Virus record (IMG/VR): IMGVR_UViG_3300017991_000404
Coordinates: 1-23,005 of that record
Origin: a virus
DNA length: 23,005 nt
Strand: one strand, 5' to 3'
Numbering within the stretch: position 1 is the stretch's first letter; each line of letters begins with the position of its first letter. Below, in pieces: positions 1 through 8,220 of the stretch. A model generated the notes under the pieces. That model saw nothing but the letters and a program-made list of their open reading frames with translations, was not told the origin of the DNA and ran no database searches. The position numbers and the translations under genes are program-made.

Positions 1-17
1 ATCCATCTGATGGTCAT
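1..17 (-). CDS. Start of next tail gene (partial, runs off window)
   Basis: An ATG on the minus strand at 17-15 overlaps the tape measure stop codon TGA (16-14) as ATGA, the same coupling used repeatedly elsewhere in this window. Only the codons for M-T-I-R-W are visible. A GGAG lies about nine bases upstream of the ATG. In siphovirus genomes the gene after the tape measure is usually a minor tail or distal tail protein, but nothing here shows its identity. Confidence 0.45.
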
Positions 18-3000
18 GTCCTCAGGCTCCCGTTAATGTCATCCCTGTTCTCGGCCAGGAATCGCAGGAAGGCGCCCCTGCCACCGTTGAGAATCTTGTC
101 TGCGGCATCGTCGTCGGCTACCACAACGGCCCTGGATACTCCACCGCCAGACTGGGCTGGCAGCACGTTCCTGGAAGACAGCTCGCCGCCCTCAGCAAAC
201 CCCAGACCTCTGGCCCCTCTGGATGCGGCAGACCTGACGGAGCCAGCCAGCCCACGCAACCCGGCGGGATCGACCAGCCCGGCGTTGATCTTGGCCATCA
301 CGTCCGACCCGTATTTTCGCACGGCGTCCACGCGCATCATGAACTCCCCGGGCGCAGCCCAGATCGGAATGGTGTCAGTGGGGTGCAGCCCAGTCGGGCG
401 ACCGCCAGCGGCCAGCCCCTGCGGGTTGAAATAGTGCCCGAGAGAGGGCCTGCCCCTGCCAGGTATGGTGCCGCCCCTGGCCTTGGTCACAGCTTTGGCT
501 ACCGTGCCTCCAGCGCCCCCAGCGGCACCTCCGAATATACCGGCGATGGCCTTGGCCATTGCGATCTTCATGAAGGTCTGGATGGCCATCTTCGCGATGC
601 TCTGGAGGAGCCTGGCGAACCGTTCCTTGATGTTGACCTTCTTGGTGGGATCGAAGGCGTCTACGATGGTGGTGGAAATGGTTTCGGCCAGTGCATTGAG
701 GGACTGGGAAATAATGTTCGAGATTCCCTGGAACGTGTCTCCGGCCTTCTGAGCAAACGTCAGGAGCCCGTGCTCCATGGCGGTAAAGGGGCCTCCCTCG
801 GCCTGGAGCTTCAGCAACTCAAACTGCTCCCTCTGTTTGCGCAGTGCCTCGCCAGCCAGGTAGACCTCGACCTTCTTCGTCTCATTCAGTCTGCGCTGGG
901 ACTCCTCGGTCTGTTCGAGCTGGGAAATGGCCTCATTCCGCTTATCAAGATCGGTGTAGCCCTGCATCTCTGATTGCTGCTGCAGCAGAAGTAAATTCCT
1001 TTCCTGAGCAACTCGCTGCTTTTCCAAGAACTCCGAGGCCTCTTTTATGTTATCTCGCATGTTCTTGTATTTGCTGGCGGCCTCTTCCAGGGCTTGGAAT
1101 TGTGTCCCGGCCATCAGCTGGCTGATATTGACATCGGTCATTTGGTAGTCGTCTGCCCCTACAGGTAATCCATCGGCGGCACCAGGGAGGGACGACTCAA
1201 GATCAAGTTTGACTTTGATGGGCTTGCTTTCAAGCTTACCCTTCAACTTGTCGAAGATACTAGAGAGCACACCCCAAGCTGTTTTTGCTGTCGCCTTTGC
1301 CGCCCCAGCGGCAGTCCCAGCCAGGTCCTTCATGTCGTCCTTCAAGATGCCGATAGAATCCTTGCCGCTCTTTTCATACTCAAGCCAGAAGTCGTTGATG
1401 GTTTTGCCGATGTCGCCACCGACATTTCTCCAAATGTCCCCTATGGATTCTGCCGGACCAGAGTCATCTATCTCCTTCAGCTTTCTTTGGGCTCTTCTAA
1501 TCTCCACAGTAACCGCTTCCAGTTGCTTGTAGTCGTTGGTGACGTAGCTCTTGGCCTGGAGTGCAATCCTCCTGAGCTTGAGCCAGCCAATATTAGCCCG
1601 AGCCAGGCCACTTTGTAGGAGGTTGAAAGCGTTTTCAAAGCCTATCGTCAGGGTCTTAACCACCTTTTTGGCCAGCATCCCCATGACCCTAAAACCAGCA
1701 GTTAGCTGAGTGACAAAGTCAGCAGAGATCCCTAGCTCCTTGGAAACATGACTGTTTATGACCTCTGCTACCTTGTAGAGAGCGGCCAGGAAGATGCCCC
1801 ACTTAAGGACGATGGTCTTGGTGAGTGCAGCCATCAGGGCCAAGGCCTTCTTTGACACCTTGAGTGTGATTGCTATGACTCGCCACACCGAGCGGACACC
1901 AATCGACAAAACTTTGAACAGTTTCATGGCCGTGTTTACAGCCGTTACGGTAACAAGAATGGCCACAAGTTTACGCAAAACGTCATTAAAAGAAATTCCA
2001 ACTTTGCCGATAGCCGACAGCCAGGAGCGCACCAGAGCCACAATTCCACCAACTATCTGTAATCCGTCCTTAATCCCAAAGAGCACATCCACTACCATAA
2101 TGCCAATGCCTCGAAGTGCATCGGAGATTCTGCCCAGTCCACTAGATAGTTCGCCTGCAGAACCAGCAGACGCCAGTTGTTTGAAATACACAACAACATC
2201 CCGAAGGGCATTGAAGATTTGACGAAAGCCTTCCACCAAAGAGTTGTTTAGCGATATTCCCTGGTCGGTGACATTCACCATGAGGTGGAAGAGTTCCTTC
2301 ATCGTGTCCTTCAGCACCGTGAAGAACTCAAGTCCAGCCGTCCCGGCGAGCTGCTGGAAGGCATCCTTTACTCGGCCAACCATGCCGAGCCAGGTTTCCC
2401 GCAACTTTTTACTGGCCTCGCCGAAGGCCGAGAACTTCTTGAAAAGCTCATCCCCGAGGGTTCCCATCTCCCTCCACTTTTTGACTTGCTGATTTGTGAT
2501 GTTCAGGGCGGCAGCGATTCGAGTGCTTTGAAGACGAATGTTACCCCGAAGGATGGATCGAACCTCTTCCGCCAGCTGCCTCTGGGGCATCTGCAAGGCC
2601 GTGGCGGCCTGGGAGATTCTGACCGAGAACTTCCGGATCTCTCCCAGATCCAAGCCACCGGAAATGCCTGGGGCAATAGCCAATTGATACACGTTCATCA
2701 ATTCTTGGAATGTGGCCTCAGTGTTCAGGGCATCCTTTCGGAGGAGCATGACCTGTTCCCTGGCCTTTTCTTGAGCCCAAGCGAACTTATCCGCCATGGA
2801 AACCATTGCGCCTTGCTTGTTTACTACTTGGCCGGTTGCAGAAATGAGGGCGGCTATGCCTAGCTGCGCCGACTCCATGGTTTTGTTGAACTGGATGCCG
2901 GATGAGACCAGGTTCTTGAACCCCCTGATAACATATCCTGTCCCGCCAAAGACAGCCATGACCGTGATCAGGCGCTGCATGATATTTAGTTGGGTGCGAG

Positions 3001-3286
3001 AGACCTGGCGGAGCTCCTTCTTGGCCTTGGTCAGTCTCTTTGTTTTCCTGGTAGTTCTGCCGGTGGCAGCGGCCATGCCGGTAAGCTTGGCGTTCGTGTC
3101 GGCGAGCAGCTTATTGGTGAGCATGAACTGGTGGTTCATGTTCCTGAGCAGCCGGGTCTGTCTGTTCAGGGCCTTGATGTTGACCATAGAGGTCCGGGAA
3201 AGGGCTTGGAAGGCCTGCCTGGCCTTCCGAAGCCCGAGAGTATTGACTCTGGTGTTTACGTTGAAGTCTATCCCTCTGCGAGCCAT
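14..3286 (-). CDS. Tape measure protein
   Basis: Tail tape measure protein of 1090 residues, which sets tail length and occupies the tail tube before DNA ejection. The N-terminal 110 residues are basic and helical. Hydrophobic helices occur near residues 105-125 and in a cluster around 430-510, typical of tape measures thought to insert in the host membrane. A long coiled-coil stretch rich in Q, E and K (about 720-830) follows. The C-terminus has a Gly/Ala-rich patch and a RGGTIPGRGRPS...HPTDTIPIWAAPGEFMMR segment, a pattern I recognise from many phage tape measure proteins. It lies directly downstream of the G/T tail assembly chaperones, the canonical place. A TAGGAG site sits eight bases before the ATG. 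Size, hydrophobic pattern and position make the call firm; individual domains were not tested by search. Confidence 0.93.
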   Translation of the reverse strand: MARRGIDFNVNTRVNTLGLRKARQAFQALSRTSMVNIKALNRQTRLLRNMNHQFMLTNKLLADTNAKLTGMAAATGRTTRKTKRLTKAKKELRQVSRTQLNIMQRLITVMAVFGGTGYVIRGFKNLVSSGIQFNKTMESAQLGIAALISATGQVVNKQGAMVSMADKFAWAQEKAREQVMLLRKDALNTEATFQELMNVYQLAIAPGISGGLDLGEIRKFSVRISQAATALQMPQRQLAEEVRSILRGNIRLQSTRIAAALNITNQQVKKWREMGTLGDELFKKFSAFGEASKKLRETWLGMVGRVKDAFQQLAGTAGLEFFTVLKDTMKELFHLMVNVTDQGISLNNSLVEGFRQIFNALRDVVVYFKQLASAGSAGELSSGLGRISDALRGIGIMVVDVLFGIKDGLQIVGGIVALVRSWLSAIGKVGISFNDVLRKLVAILVTVTAVNTAMKLFKVLSIGVRSVWRVIAITLKVSKKALALMAALTKTIVLKWGIFLAALYKVAEVINSHVSKELGISADFVTQLTAGFRVMGMLAKKVVKTLTIGFENAFNLLQSGLARANIGWLKLRRIALQAKSYVTNDYKQLEAVTVEIRRAQRKLKEIDDSGPAESIGDIWRNVGGDIGKTINDFWLEYEKSGKDSIGILKDDMKDLAGTAAGAAKATAKTAWGVLSSIFDKLKGKLESKPIKVKLDLESSLPGAADGLPVGADDYQMTDVNISQLMAGTQFQALEEAASKYKNMRDNIKEASEFLEKQRVAQERNLLLLQQQSEMQGYTDLDKRNEAISQLEQTEESQRRLNETKKVEVYLAGEALRKQREQFELLKLQAEGGPFTAMEHGLLTFAQKAGDTFQGISNIISQSLNALAETISTTIVDAFDPTKKVNIKERFARLLQSIAKMAIQTFMKIAMAKAIAGIFGGAAGGAGGTVAKAVTKARGGTIPGRGRPSLGHYFNPQGLAAGGRPTGLHPTDTIPIWAAPGEFMMRVDAVRKYGSDVMAKINAGLVDPAGLRGLAGSVRSAASRGARGLGFAEGGELSSRNVLPAQSGGGVSRAVVVADDDAADKILNGGRGAFLRFLAENRDDINGSLRT

Positions 3287-3297
3287 GTGCTACTCTC

Positions 3298-3640
3298 CTA
3301 TATTCCCCTGCCGTATTGGTTTAGCAGGTCCTGTCCCGACCTAGCGTTGGGATCTACCCCTCCTGGTGTCGCGCTCTTTGTCCAGTCTCGAATGACCGAC
3401 TTGAAATCTTTCTGATCGGCCTGTGCGGCCCTTGCCACATATGCAGCCCTGATCATCTCTGCGCTGGCCACTCGTTCCAGGCTTTCCACCAGTGCTCTGA
3501 ATGAAAGAACGTCTAACTCCGAAATCCAGTCCAGGTCAAATCCCTTGGTCACCGCCATGGTGACCATGTCTTGAAGTTCTAGCCAGAAGTCACTTCCTCG
3601 TCCATGCCCTGGCCCATGTTGGCGGCGTCCATGCCTTTTT
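3298..3640 (-). CDS. Tail assembly chaperone T-part, made by -1 frameshift from G
   Basis: Second half of the G-T tail assembly chaperone fusion, which bridges the tape measure and tail tube during assembly. The real protein begins around the end of G and continues with SDFWLELQDMVTMAV... to the stop at 3298-3300, just 11 nt before the tape measure gene. This frame has no credible start or ribosome binding site of its own. Upstream of the slip zone it reads as low-complexity Gly/Arg sequence, the shadow of G. The frame is -1 relative to G. A G-T product starting at 4121 would be about 274 residues. The start given is the approximate slip point, not a codon. Frameshifting at this place is a conserved siphovirus feature (lambda gpG/gpGT); the exact slippery codon here is uncertain. 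Confidence 0.8.
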
Positions 3641-4121
3641 GCAGCAGGTCCCCCGCCTTCTCCGCTAAAGGGCCGAAGACCCTCTTGTTCGCCTCCACGA
3701 GCGCGATGCACATCTGGAATGCCACCCCGAACGGCAGGTTCTCGACGAACTCCACCTTCTCCTTCATGGAGCAATCCTTCAGGTCATCCTTCAGGCTGTC
3801 GCCCAGCAAGTAGGCAAGGACCTCGGCGTTGGCGGGGTCGAGGAGGGTCTCCACGGCGGCCTTCATCGCCTCCTGGCGCTCCCTGGTGCGGAGCTTCGCC
3901 GTCTCGGTGGGGATGGCCTCGGTGTTGACCTCGGTCACCTTGCCAGAGGGATCGGACTTGGCCCGGGTGGCGCAATCGCTGTCGTTGCGGGTGAGAAGTG
4001 TGGTGATGGCCTTCATCACCGGTCCGGCGACCTGGCGCAGCTTGAAGAAAGCCTTCATGGAAATGGGGTAGAACATCAGCTTCTGCCCCTCGATGGTCTT
4101 CTCCAGCCCCGCAGGCCTCAT
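3579..4121 (-). CDS. Tail assembly chaperone G-part
   Basis: Protein of 180 residues from the ATG at 4121, lying between the major tail protein and the tape measure, where lambda encodes gpG. It is expected to coat the tape measure during tail assembly and then be lost. The sequence is helical, with a FYPISMKAFFKLRQ segment near the start that resembles phage chaperones of this type. The ATG at 4121 has no Shine-Dalgarno. A good AAAGGA site lies further upstream, seven bases before an in-frame ATT (4145-4143), and the intervening codons read ISWNDFTF, which looks like real protein. The true start may therefore be ATT at 4145. It ends at TAG 3579, where a -1 shift allows continuation into the T frame. 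Confidence 0.85.
   Translation of the reverse strand: MRPAGLEKTIEGQKLMFYPISMKAFFKLRQVAGPVMKAITTLLTRNDSDCATRAKSDPSGKVTEVNTEAIPTETAKLRTRERQEAMKAAVETLLDPANAEVLAYLLGDSLKDDLKDCSMKEKVEFVENLPFGVAFQMCIALVEANKRVFGPLAEKAGDLLQKGMDAANMGQGMDEEVTSG
3636..3654 (-). promoter_or_regulatory. Candidate -1 ribosomal frameshift zone in G/T
   Basis: Near the end of G the minus strand reads GCG-GGG-GAC-CTG-CTG-CAA-AAA-GGC. Two homopolymer runs could allow a -1 slip. One is the G5 run at 3654-3650 (GGG can re-pair with GGG). The other is the A5 run at 3640-3636 (AAA can re-pair with AAA). Neither is a perfect XXXYYYZ heptamer in the zero frame. Both are upstream of the G stop and both lead into the open T frame. 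Confidence 0.5.
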
Positions 4122-4168
4122 GAATGTGAAATCGTTCCAGCTAATCTCTCTGTCCTTTCTGTTGTGAA

Positions 4169-4205
4169 ATCTATCCCCCGGGGCCAGTCTCCCCGGGGGG
4201 TAGAT
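4169..4205 (-). terminator. Strong stem-loop between major tail protein and tail chaperone
   Basis: Inverted repeat with 15-base arms (4169-4183 and 4191-4205) and a 7-base loop. Fourteen positions pair perfectly around a CCCCCGGGG core. The remaining position is a U-G wobble on the plus strand and a C-A mismatch on the minus-strand transcript. Only a short T stretch (ATTTC) follows on the minus strand, so it may attenuate rather than end transcription. It lies between the highly expressed tail tube gene and the low-dose chaperone/tape measure genes, a place where phages often lower transcript level. An mRNA-stabilising 3' hairpin is an alternative. Confidence 0.7.
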
Positions 4206-4227
4206 CCCTATGACGGTCCGTGTTCGC

Positions 4228-5085
4228 TTACGACTGGTTGGGGTTTGTGGTAATGGTCATGGTGGGACTGTCCGCATCGGCAGCGGAATTGGCCTCGGCG
4301 GCGCCGGACAGCGGCAGCGTGGTCCACTCATCGCCGATCAGGCTCAGGTCGCCCTCTGCGGTGAGTCTCACCTGGTGGAACTGATACTCGGTCCACTTGT
4401 CTTCATCGGCAGGATTCTCCTGCACGAACTTCAGCGCACCCACGAGCCCGGAATGGGCCAGGGCCTTGACCACATGCACCTTCGCGGTGGAAGAGGCATT
4501 GGCAGCGATGTCGACATCATAGGAACCGGCGTCCATGTTGCCGCCGTCGATCACGAAGATACGACCCAGGTCCTTATCCACAGTGAAGTCGGTGCCTTCC
4601 GTCATGGCCGACCCGCCGCCCGTGGCCTCGATGGTCACATCGCCGATGTCGTAGATGCGGTTGCCCTGGGGCTCCGTGCTTGAGCCGACGCCAGAAGCCT
4701 CATCGTAGAGGTCATACCAGCGGCCCTGGTCCACCACGGTCAGGTTGGCGGTGCCGGTCACACCAGCATCACCCTCGTTGTCCCGCTGTGCGGACGTGCC
4801 GCTGAAGAACAAGGCCAGGTTCTCGAAGTTGATCTCGTCCAGGGTGAGAGTCAGGCCCACCTTCTGGGAGACCACCACCTGCTTGTCGACCACCTTCAGG
4901 CCTTCTCGGGTGCTGAAATGATCCAGCTCTTCCTTCTCCACCGAGATCATGAATTCGGTGGCGTTCCCAAGGTCCCTGTAGCCCTCGGGCAGGTCGTTCG
5001 AATCCAGCTCCGCGAAATACACTTTGCCTCGGCCCAGTGTATAGTCGTCGGTGTTGTGCTGGCCATTCTCTCTGATTCCAGGCAT
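4228..5085 (-). CDS. Major tail tube protein
   Basis: Protein of 285 residues, the likely tail tube subunit (lambda gpV position). The first 100 residues have the pattern seen in siphovirus tube proteins: a GRGKVYFAELDS strand near 18-29, then a FMISVEKEELDHFSTREGL segment and a KVGLTLTLDEINFENLALFF region. The middle contains a charge-poor insert (roughly 110-210) that may be a surface domain. The C-terminal EYQFHQVRLTAEGDLSLIG stretch resembles the closing strands of tube folds. An AAAGGAG site is six bases before the ATG. It lies downstream of the terminator-like 140-residue gene and upstream of the tail chaperones, which fixes the assignment well. No sheath gene is seen, so the tail is probably non-contractile. 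Confidence 0.85.
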   Translation of the reverse strand: MPGIRENGQHNTDDYTLGRGKVYFAELDSNDLPEGYRDLGNATEFMISVEKEELDHFSTREGLKVVDKQVVVSQKVGLTLTLDEINFENLALFFSGTSAQRDNEGDAGVTGTANLTVVDQGRWYDLYDEASGVGSSTEPQGNRIYDIGDVTIEATGGGSAMTEGTDFTVDKDLGRIFVIDGGNMDAGSYDVDIAANASSTAKVHVVKALAHSGLVGALKFVQENPADEDKWTEYQFHQVRLTAEGDLSLIGDEWTTLPLSGAAEANSAADADSPTMTITTNPNQS

Positions 5086-5099
5086 TTTCTACTCCTTTG

Positions 5100-5522
5100 T
5101 TATTGCGGACCTATTTCGGCCCTGATACGATATGCCGCATAGGTCCCCTTGGGCGAGTTCTTTCTCTCGGGGTGACTGTAATCGGCGCTCTCCAGATACA
5201 GAAAAATAACTCTCGTGTCTTCTGTCTTCGCAATGACCGGGACCTGGGCCATCCACGATTCCTCGAAGTCCTCCGTGATAACCTCCTGGTTGAACTCTAT
5301 CACGAGGTCCCAGTCCCAGGAATCCGGCTCCTGGCGCATCCTGTCCCGGCGGGTTGAGGGGCCGAAGGACTTCCCAGACTCTTGCACCTCGATGGCCCTG
5401 GGGGTCACGCTGGTGCCCTCGTCTACGGACAGGCGTCTGCCTACCAGGTGTGTCACCGGGTGGAAGGAGGCGGCCCCTACCTCGTCCAGGATCCGATTGT
5501 GGATCTGCTGGCGATAGTTCAT
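5100..5522 (-). CDS. Putative tail terminator / tail completion protein
   Basis: Protein of 140 residues starting MNYRQQIHNRIL. The reading frame is open further upstream, but that extension is the shadow of the previous gene. The start at 5522-5520 forms an ATGA overlap with that gene's stop (5521-5519) and gives a natural N-terminus. It lies immediately before the major tail tube gene, the usual place of the tail terminator (lambda gpU) or a neck protein. The sequence is mixed alpha/beta, with a DWDLVIEFNQEV strand around 71-82 and an aromatic VIFLYLESADY segment around 103-113. There is no diagnostic motif, so the role rests on gene order and size. Confidence 0.65.
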   Translation of the reverse strand: MNYRQQIHNRILDEVGAASFHPVTHLVGRRLSVDEGTSVTPRAIEVQESGKSFGPSTRRDRMRQEPDSWDWDLVIEFNQEVITEDFEESWMAQVPVIAKTEDTRVIFLYLESADYSHPERKNSPKGTYAAYRIRAEIGPQ

Positions 5523-6046
5523 GGCAGCTTCCTCCAGGACTTGCCCACCCGGCGGGGGTCGGTCTCGGGCTCGATGGTCTTCACTCGGAGGCTGGTATTG
5601 GAGTCGAGGGACTCGCTGGCCTTGAGGATGTCGAGGTTCTCGTTGATCTCGTTCTGATACCGCAGTCGGACCGAGTCCAGCTCCTCCTGGGTCATCCGGC
5701 GGAACGGCCCCTCCTCCTGGAACACGTCCCGGGCCTCGGCGGCGCTGTCGAGAATCATCATCGGGGAGATGTAGCTCAGCTCCAGCCAGATCCACTGAAT
5801 CTCGGTCAGCTCGGCCAGCTCCCGGAGGTATTCATCGTTCTCATCAGGATCGACTGGGGAGGCCTGGGTGATGGCGACCAGGGCGTCAATCCTGGACTGG
5901 GAGAGGACCTTGCGGAACTTCACCCTCACTGTGCGCACGGCGCGCTCCAGCAGGGTGCCAATGTCCGTGTCCTCCGATGTGCTCACTTGAGACATGCGGA
6001 GGTTTTCTTTCAGAGTATCAAGATCGGTAACGAATAGCGGGTCCAT
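5519..6046 (-). CDS. Putative head-tail connector / neck protein
   Basis: Protein of 175 residues starting MDPLFVTDLDTL. I choose the ATG at 6046 because a GGAG site stands about six bases upstream and the previous gene stops at 6050-6048. The longer in-frame start at 6076 has no ribosome binding site and would overlap that gene. The protein is acidic and largely helical (VRTVRVKFRKVLSQSRIDALVAI around 48-70, then QWIWLELSYISPMMILDSAAEARDVF). Its place between the 104-residue head-completion gene and the tail terminator candidate matches connector or neck proteins of lambda/HK97-type phages. No catalytic motif is visible. Confidence 0.6.
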   Translation of the reverse strand: MDPLFVTDLDTLKENLRMSQVSTSEDTDIGTLLERAVRTVRVKFRKVLSQSRIDALVAITQASPVDPDENDEYLRELAELTEIQWIWLELSYISPMMILDSAAEARDVFQEEGPFRRMTQEELDSVRLRYQNEINENLDILKASESLDSNTSLRVKTIEPETDPRRVGKSWRKLP

Positions 6047-6047
6047 G

Positions 6048-6362
6048 TCATTCTCCAGGATATTTGATAAAATCATGAGACAAAATGTTGATGCACTCTT
6101 CCTTCGTCTGCGGGGCCTTCCTCCCCCTATTCTGCACCATGATACGTAATTTCATAACGTCCTGATCTCTCAATAGTTCCGGATCCAGGCAAAAGTCGGT
6201 GACCTGGGTTCGCTTCTTCTCTACTATACCATCAACCAGGAGTTGGCGCCACGTCTCTTTTTCAAAGTCTTCCGGGTATACCCGAACCCCAGGGGGGTAT
6301 GTAACCCCCCCGAGGCTCAGCTCCTTGCGGATATTCACCCGGTAGGCGATCACTAGGATCAC
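6048..6362 (-). CDS. Putative head completion protein (GTG start)
   Basis: Protein of 104 residues beginning with GTG at 6362-6360, which overlaps the major capsid stop as GTGA. An AAGG lies just upstream in the 3' end of the capsid gene, so translation is probably coupled. The sequence starts with strands (ILVIAYRVNIRKELSLGG) and ends in a helical segment (APQTKEECINILSHDFI). Position directly after the major capsid protein corresponds to lambda FI/FII-type head-completion genes. No family-specific motif was recognised, so the function is inferred from order only. Confidence 0.6.
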   Translation of the reverse strand: MILVIAYRVNIRKELSLGGVTYPPGVRVYPEDFEKETWRQLLVDGIVEKKRTQVTDFCLDPELLRDQDVMKLRIMVQNRGRKAPQTKEECINILSHDFIKYPGE

Positions 6363-7405
6363 GTTACCTTGATGTTCATGGAGACGGTGCTGTCAGGCAG
6401 CCTGGGAACCGGCAGGGGCCGACTGTGGGCCAGGGCATACATGACCGAGGGATCCTTCTCGACCCAGGACTTGGAGAAAATCTGCGTCTGGATCGTGCGA
6501 CCCTGCAGGGCATCCATGTCCGGGATGGCGCCGTAGTAGATCACGTTCTCGGCGGCGGGAGACGCGGTCACGAACTCCGCATAGGCGTCCCGCACGAGGT
6601 CGGTGGCGGTCCCATTGCTGTTGACGGAGCGGCTGTATTCCCAGACCTCGATGCCGCAGAACTGCCCCAGATAGAGCGCACCCTGCTCGGAGAAATTGCT
6701 GGTGTAGGTCACCCGACCGGCCTCGATGCGCCGGTTGTCCAGGAGGTCCTTCACCTGGTCGATCTGGAGGAAGTATTTCGCAGCATCCTCCCCCAGGATC
6801 ACGTGGGTGGGGGCCAGGCCTACGTCGTCAGCAATCAGCCGTTTGGCGGCCAGGAAGTCCACCTCGGGCTTGGCCGTGGAGTCCTCGTCCCAGTCGACTT
6901 CTGCGGTCGTGGTGTGAGAGGCCGACCGGGGATAGGTGATCTGCCAGTTGTCCTCGTCCCTCACGGAGTAGCTGATGCTGCCCCGGATGGCCTGGGAGAT
7001 CATCCACTCTTCACGGTTGGTGATCAGGTCCTTGAGGCGCTGCAGCTCCCGAGCGATCTTCTGCTGGATGGCCCGGCGCTTGGAGCCGGAGCTGGCAAAG
7101 ATCACCGTGCCGGGCTGCCTGTTGTAGAGCAGGGAGCTGGGGGTGAAGGGCCGCTTGATCCGGATGTTGGGGGCCTCGACCACGGCGAATTCCTCGCCCA
7201 GGCCTTCGACCAACAGGGCCTCGCCGTTCTTCTTCACGAAGGGGGCGGCGTCCCTGGCGCCAGTCAGGTAGCTCATCTCGATGGTCTCGGTATCGAGAGT
7301 CTCCTTGCGACCGAACAGCAGGTCCCGCAGGAACCGCTGAGGGCCTTTGATCTTGTTGATGGCAGCGGTCATCGTCTGCCATTTCAGTTCGTCAATACTC
7401 GCCAT
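6359..7405 (-). CDS. Major capsid protein, lambda gpE family
   Basis: Protein of 348 residues, the main shell subunit. It resembles the lambda gpE family: similar length, an N-terminal arm, a KRRAIQQKIARELQRLKDLI helix around 108-127 with the REEWMISQAIRG segment after it, and the C-terminal FSKSW...DPSVMYALAHSRPLPVPR signature near 310-340 that is typical of gpE-like shells. The AAAGGAG site is eight bases before the ATG. The gene just upstream encodes a gpD-like decoration protein, the pairing found in lambda. The fold should be HK97-like. The call is strong. Confidence 0.92.
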   Translation of the reverse strand: MASIDELKWQTMTAAINKIKGPQRFLRDLLFGRKETLDTETIEMSYLTGARDAAPFVKKNGEALLVEGLGEEFAVVEAPNIRIKRPFTPSSLLYNRQPGTVIFASSGSKRRAIQQKIARELQRLKDLITNREEWMISQAIRGSISYSVRDEDNWQITYPRSASHTTTAEVDWDEDSTAKPEVDFLAAKRLIADDVGLAPTHVILGEDAAKYFLQIDQVKDLLDNRRIEAGRVTYTSNFSEQGALYLGQFCGIEVWEYSRSVNSNGTATDLVRDAYAEFVTASPAAENVIYYGAIPDMDALQGRTIQTQIFSKSWVEKDPSVMYALAHSRPLPVPRLPDSTVSMNIKVT

Positions 7406-7433
7406 GATTCAATCTCCTTTCGAGATATTTGGT

Positions 7434-7835
7434 TTATCGGACGGCTTCCAGGCCGTCAATGATCAGGCCGCGCTCCAGGCAGTCGGTCCTGAGGGCTTCG
7501 CGGAGGTCGGTGGCGGACTCGCCGTCCGGCAGCTCGATGTCGTCGAAGTGGATGGTGCCGCGCAGCATGACCTGCGCCAGGGACTCGTCGGAGGCGTCGA
7601 GGGTGACCGCATCGGGGTAGATGAACCCCTTGATCTCGTCCACGTCGCCGGTGCCGGAGGCCGACCACACTACCCAATTGTCGTTGCCGGTGTCGAAGGC
7701 CACGGGGGTGCCGACCTTCAGCTCGGTCTCGCTGGCGTCTGCAGCGAACGTCTTCACCTTCACCGTCTCCGGGGAAATTCGCGGGAACGGATCTCGGCTG
7801 GTGTCTTCATACAGCTCGTTGTCTCTCAAAGTCAT
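7434..7835 (-). CDS. Head decoration protein, lambda gpD family
   Basis: Protein of 133 residues that should trimerise on the expanded capsid and stabilise it, as lambda gpD does. Supporting features are the small size, the KVGTPVAFDTGNDNWVVW region near 40-58, the GFIYPDAVTLDAS segment around 69-81, and the VMLRGTIHFDDIELP strand near 88-103, all in the order seen in gpD-like proteins. An AAAGGAG site precedes the ATG by six bases. It is immediately upstream of the gpE-like capsid gene. Decoration proteins of this type are made in amounts equal to the shell protein, consistent with the good ribosome site. Confidence 0.88.
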   Translation of the reverse strand: MTLRDNELYEDTSRDPFPRISPETVKVKTFAADASETELKVGTPVAFDTGNDNWVVWSASGTGDVDEIKGFIYPDAVTLDASDESLAQVMLRGTIHFDDIELPDGESATDLREALRTDCLERGLIIDGLEAVR

Positions 7836-7887
7836 CTTGGACTCCTTTATTTGGTTTGAGGTTTAAGGTAGGTTACTTGGCTCCCCC

Positions 7888-8220
7888 TTAGTCGAGGGTG
7901 CCAGCGAGGTCCTCGCCCAGCTTGAAAAGGTCGTTCTCCTCCTTGGAGAGGCCCTCGACATCGAGGTCGTTTTCGTCCCCGTCGTCGGGGTCCTGGTTGG
8001 AGGCCTTCTGGAGCTTGGCGAGCTTTTCCTTCAGCTCCTTGTTCTCCTTCTCCAGCTTGGCGTCCTTCTCGGCCTTCTCCTTCTCGGTCTTCTCCAGCTC
8101 GGCCTTCTCCAGCTCGGCCTTCTCGGCCTCCCGATCCGTGGCCATCTTCTTGACCACCTCGGAAATGTCCTTCAGGCCCTTCTGGAGGTCTTCCAGTTCT
8201 TTCTTCAGCTTCTCGTCCAT
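7888..8220 (-). CDS. Nested scaffold protein (internal start in protease gene)
   Basis: A second in-frame start inside the protease gene at ATG 8220-8218 would give a 110-residue protein, MDEKLKKELEDLQKG..., consisting of the coiled-coil region only. The ATG is preceded at eight bases by a perfect AGGAGG (8234-8229) lying within the codons for Gln-Glu-Glu. Such a strong site in mid-gene is unlikely by chance at exactly the domain border. In lambda the scaffold Nu3 is made in the same way from inside the protease gene C. The product would form the internal core around which the shell assembles. Confidence 0.72.
   Translation of the reverse strand: MDEKLKKELEDLQKGLKDISEVVKKMATDREAEKAELEKAELEKTEKEKAEKDAKLEKENKELKEKLAKLQKASNQDPDDGDENDLDVEGLSKEENDLFKLGEDLAGTLD

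Noticed and set aside
6425-7462. Plus-strand open frame of 345 codons across the capsid gene
   Set aside because: Antisense to the gpE-like capsid gene, no ribosome site or domain; a by-product of high GC codon use.
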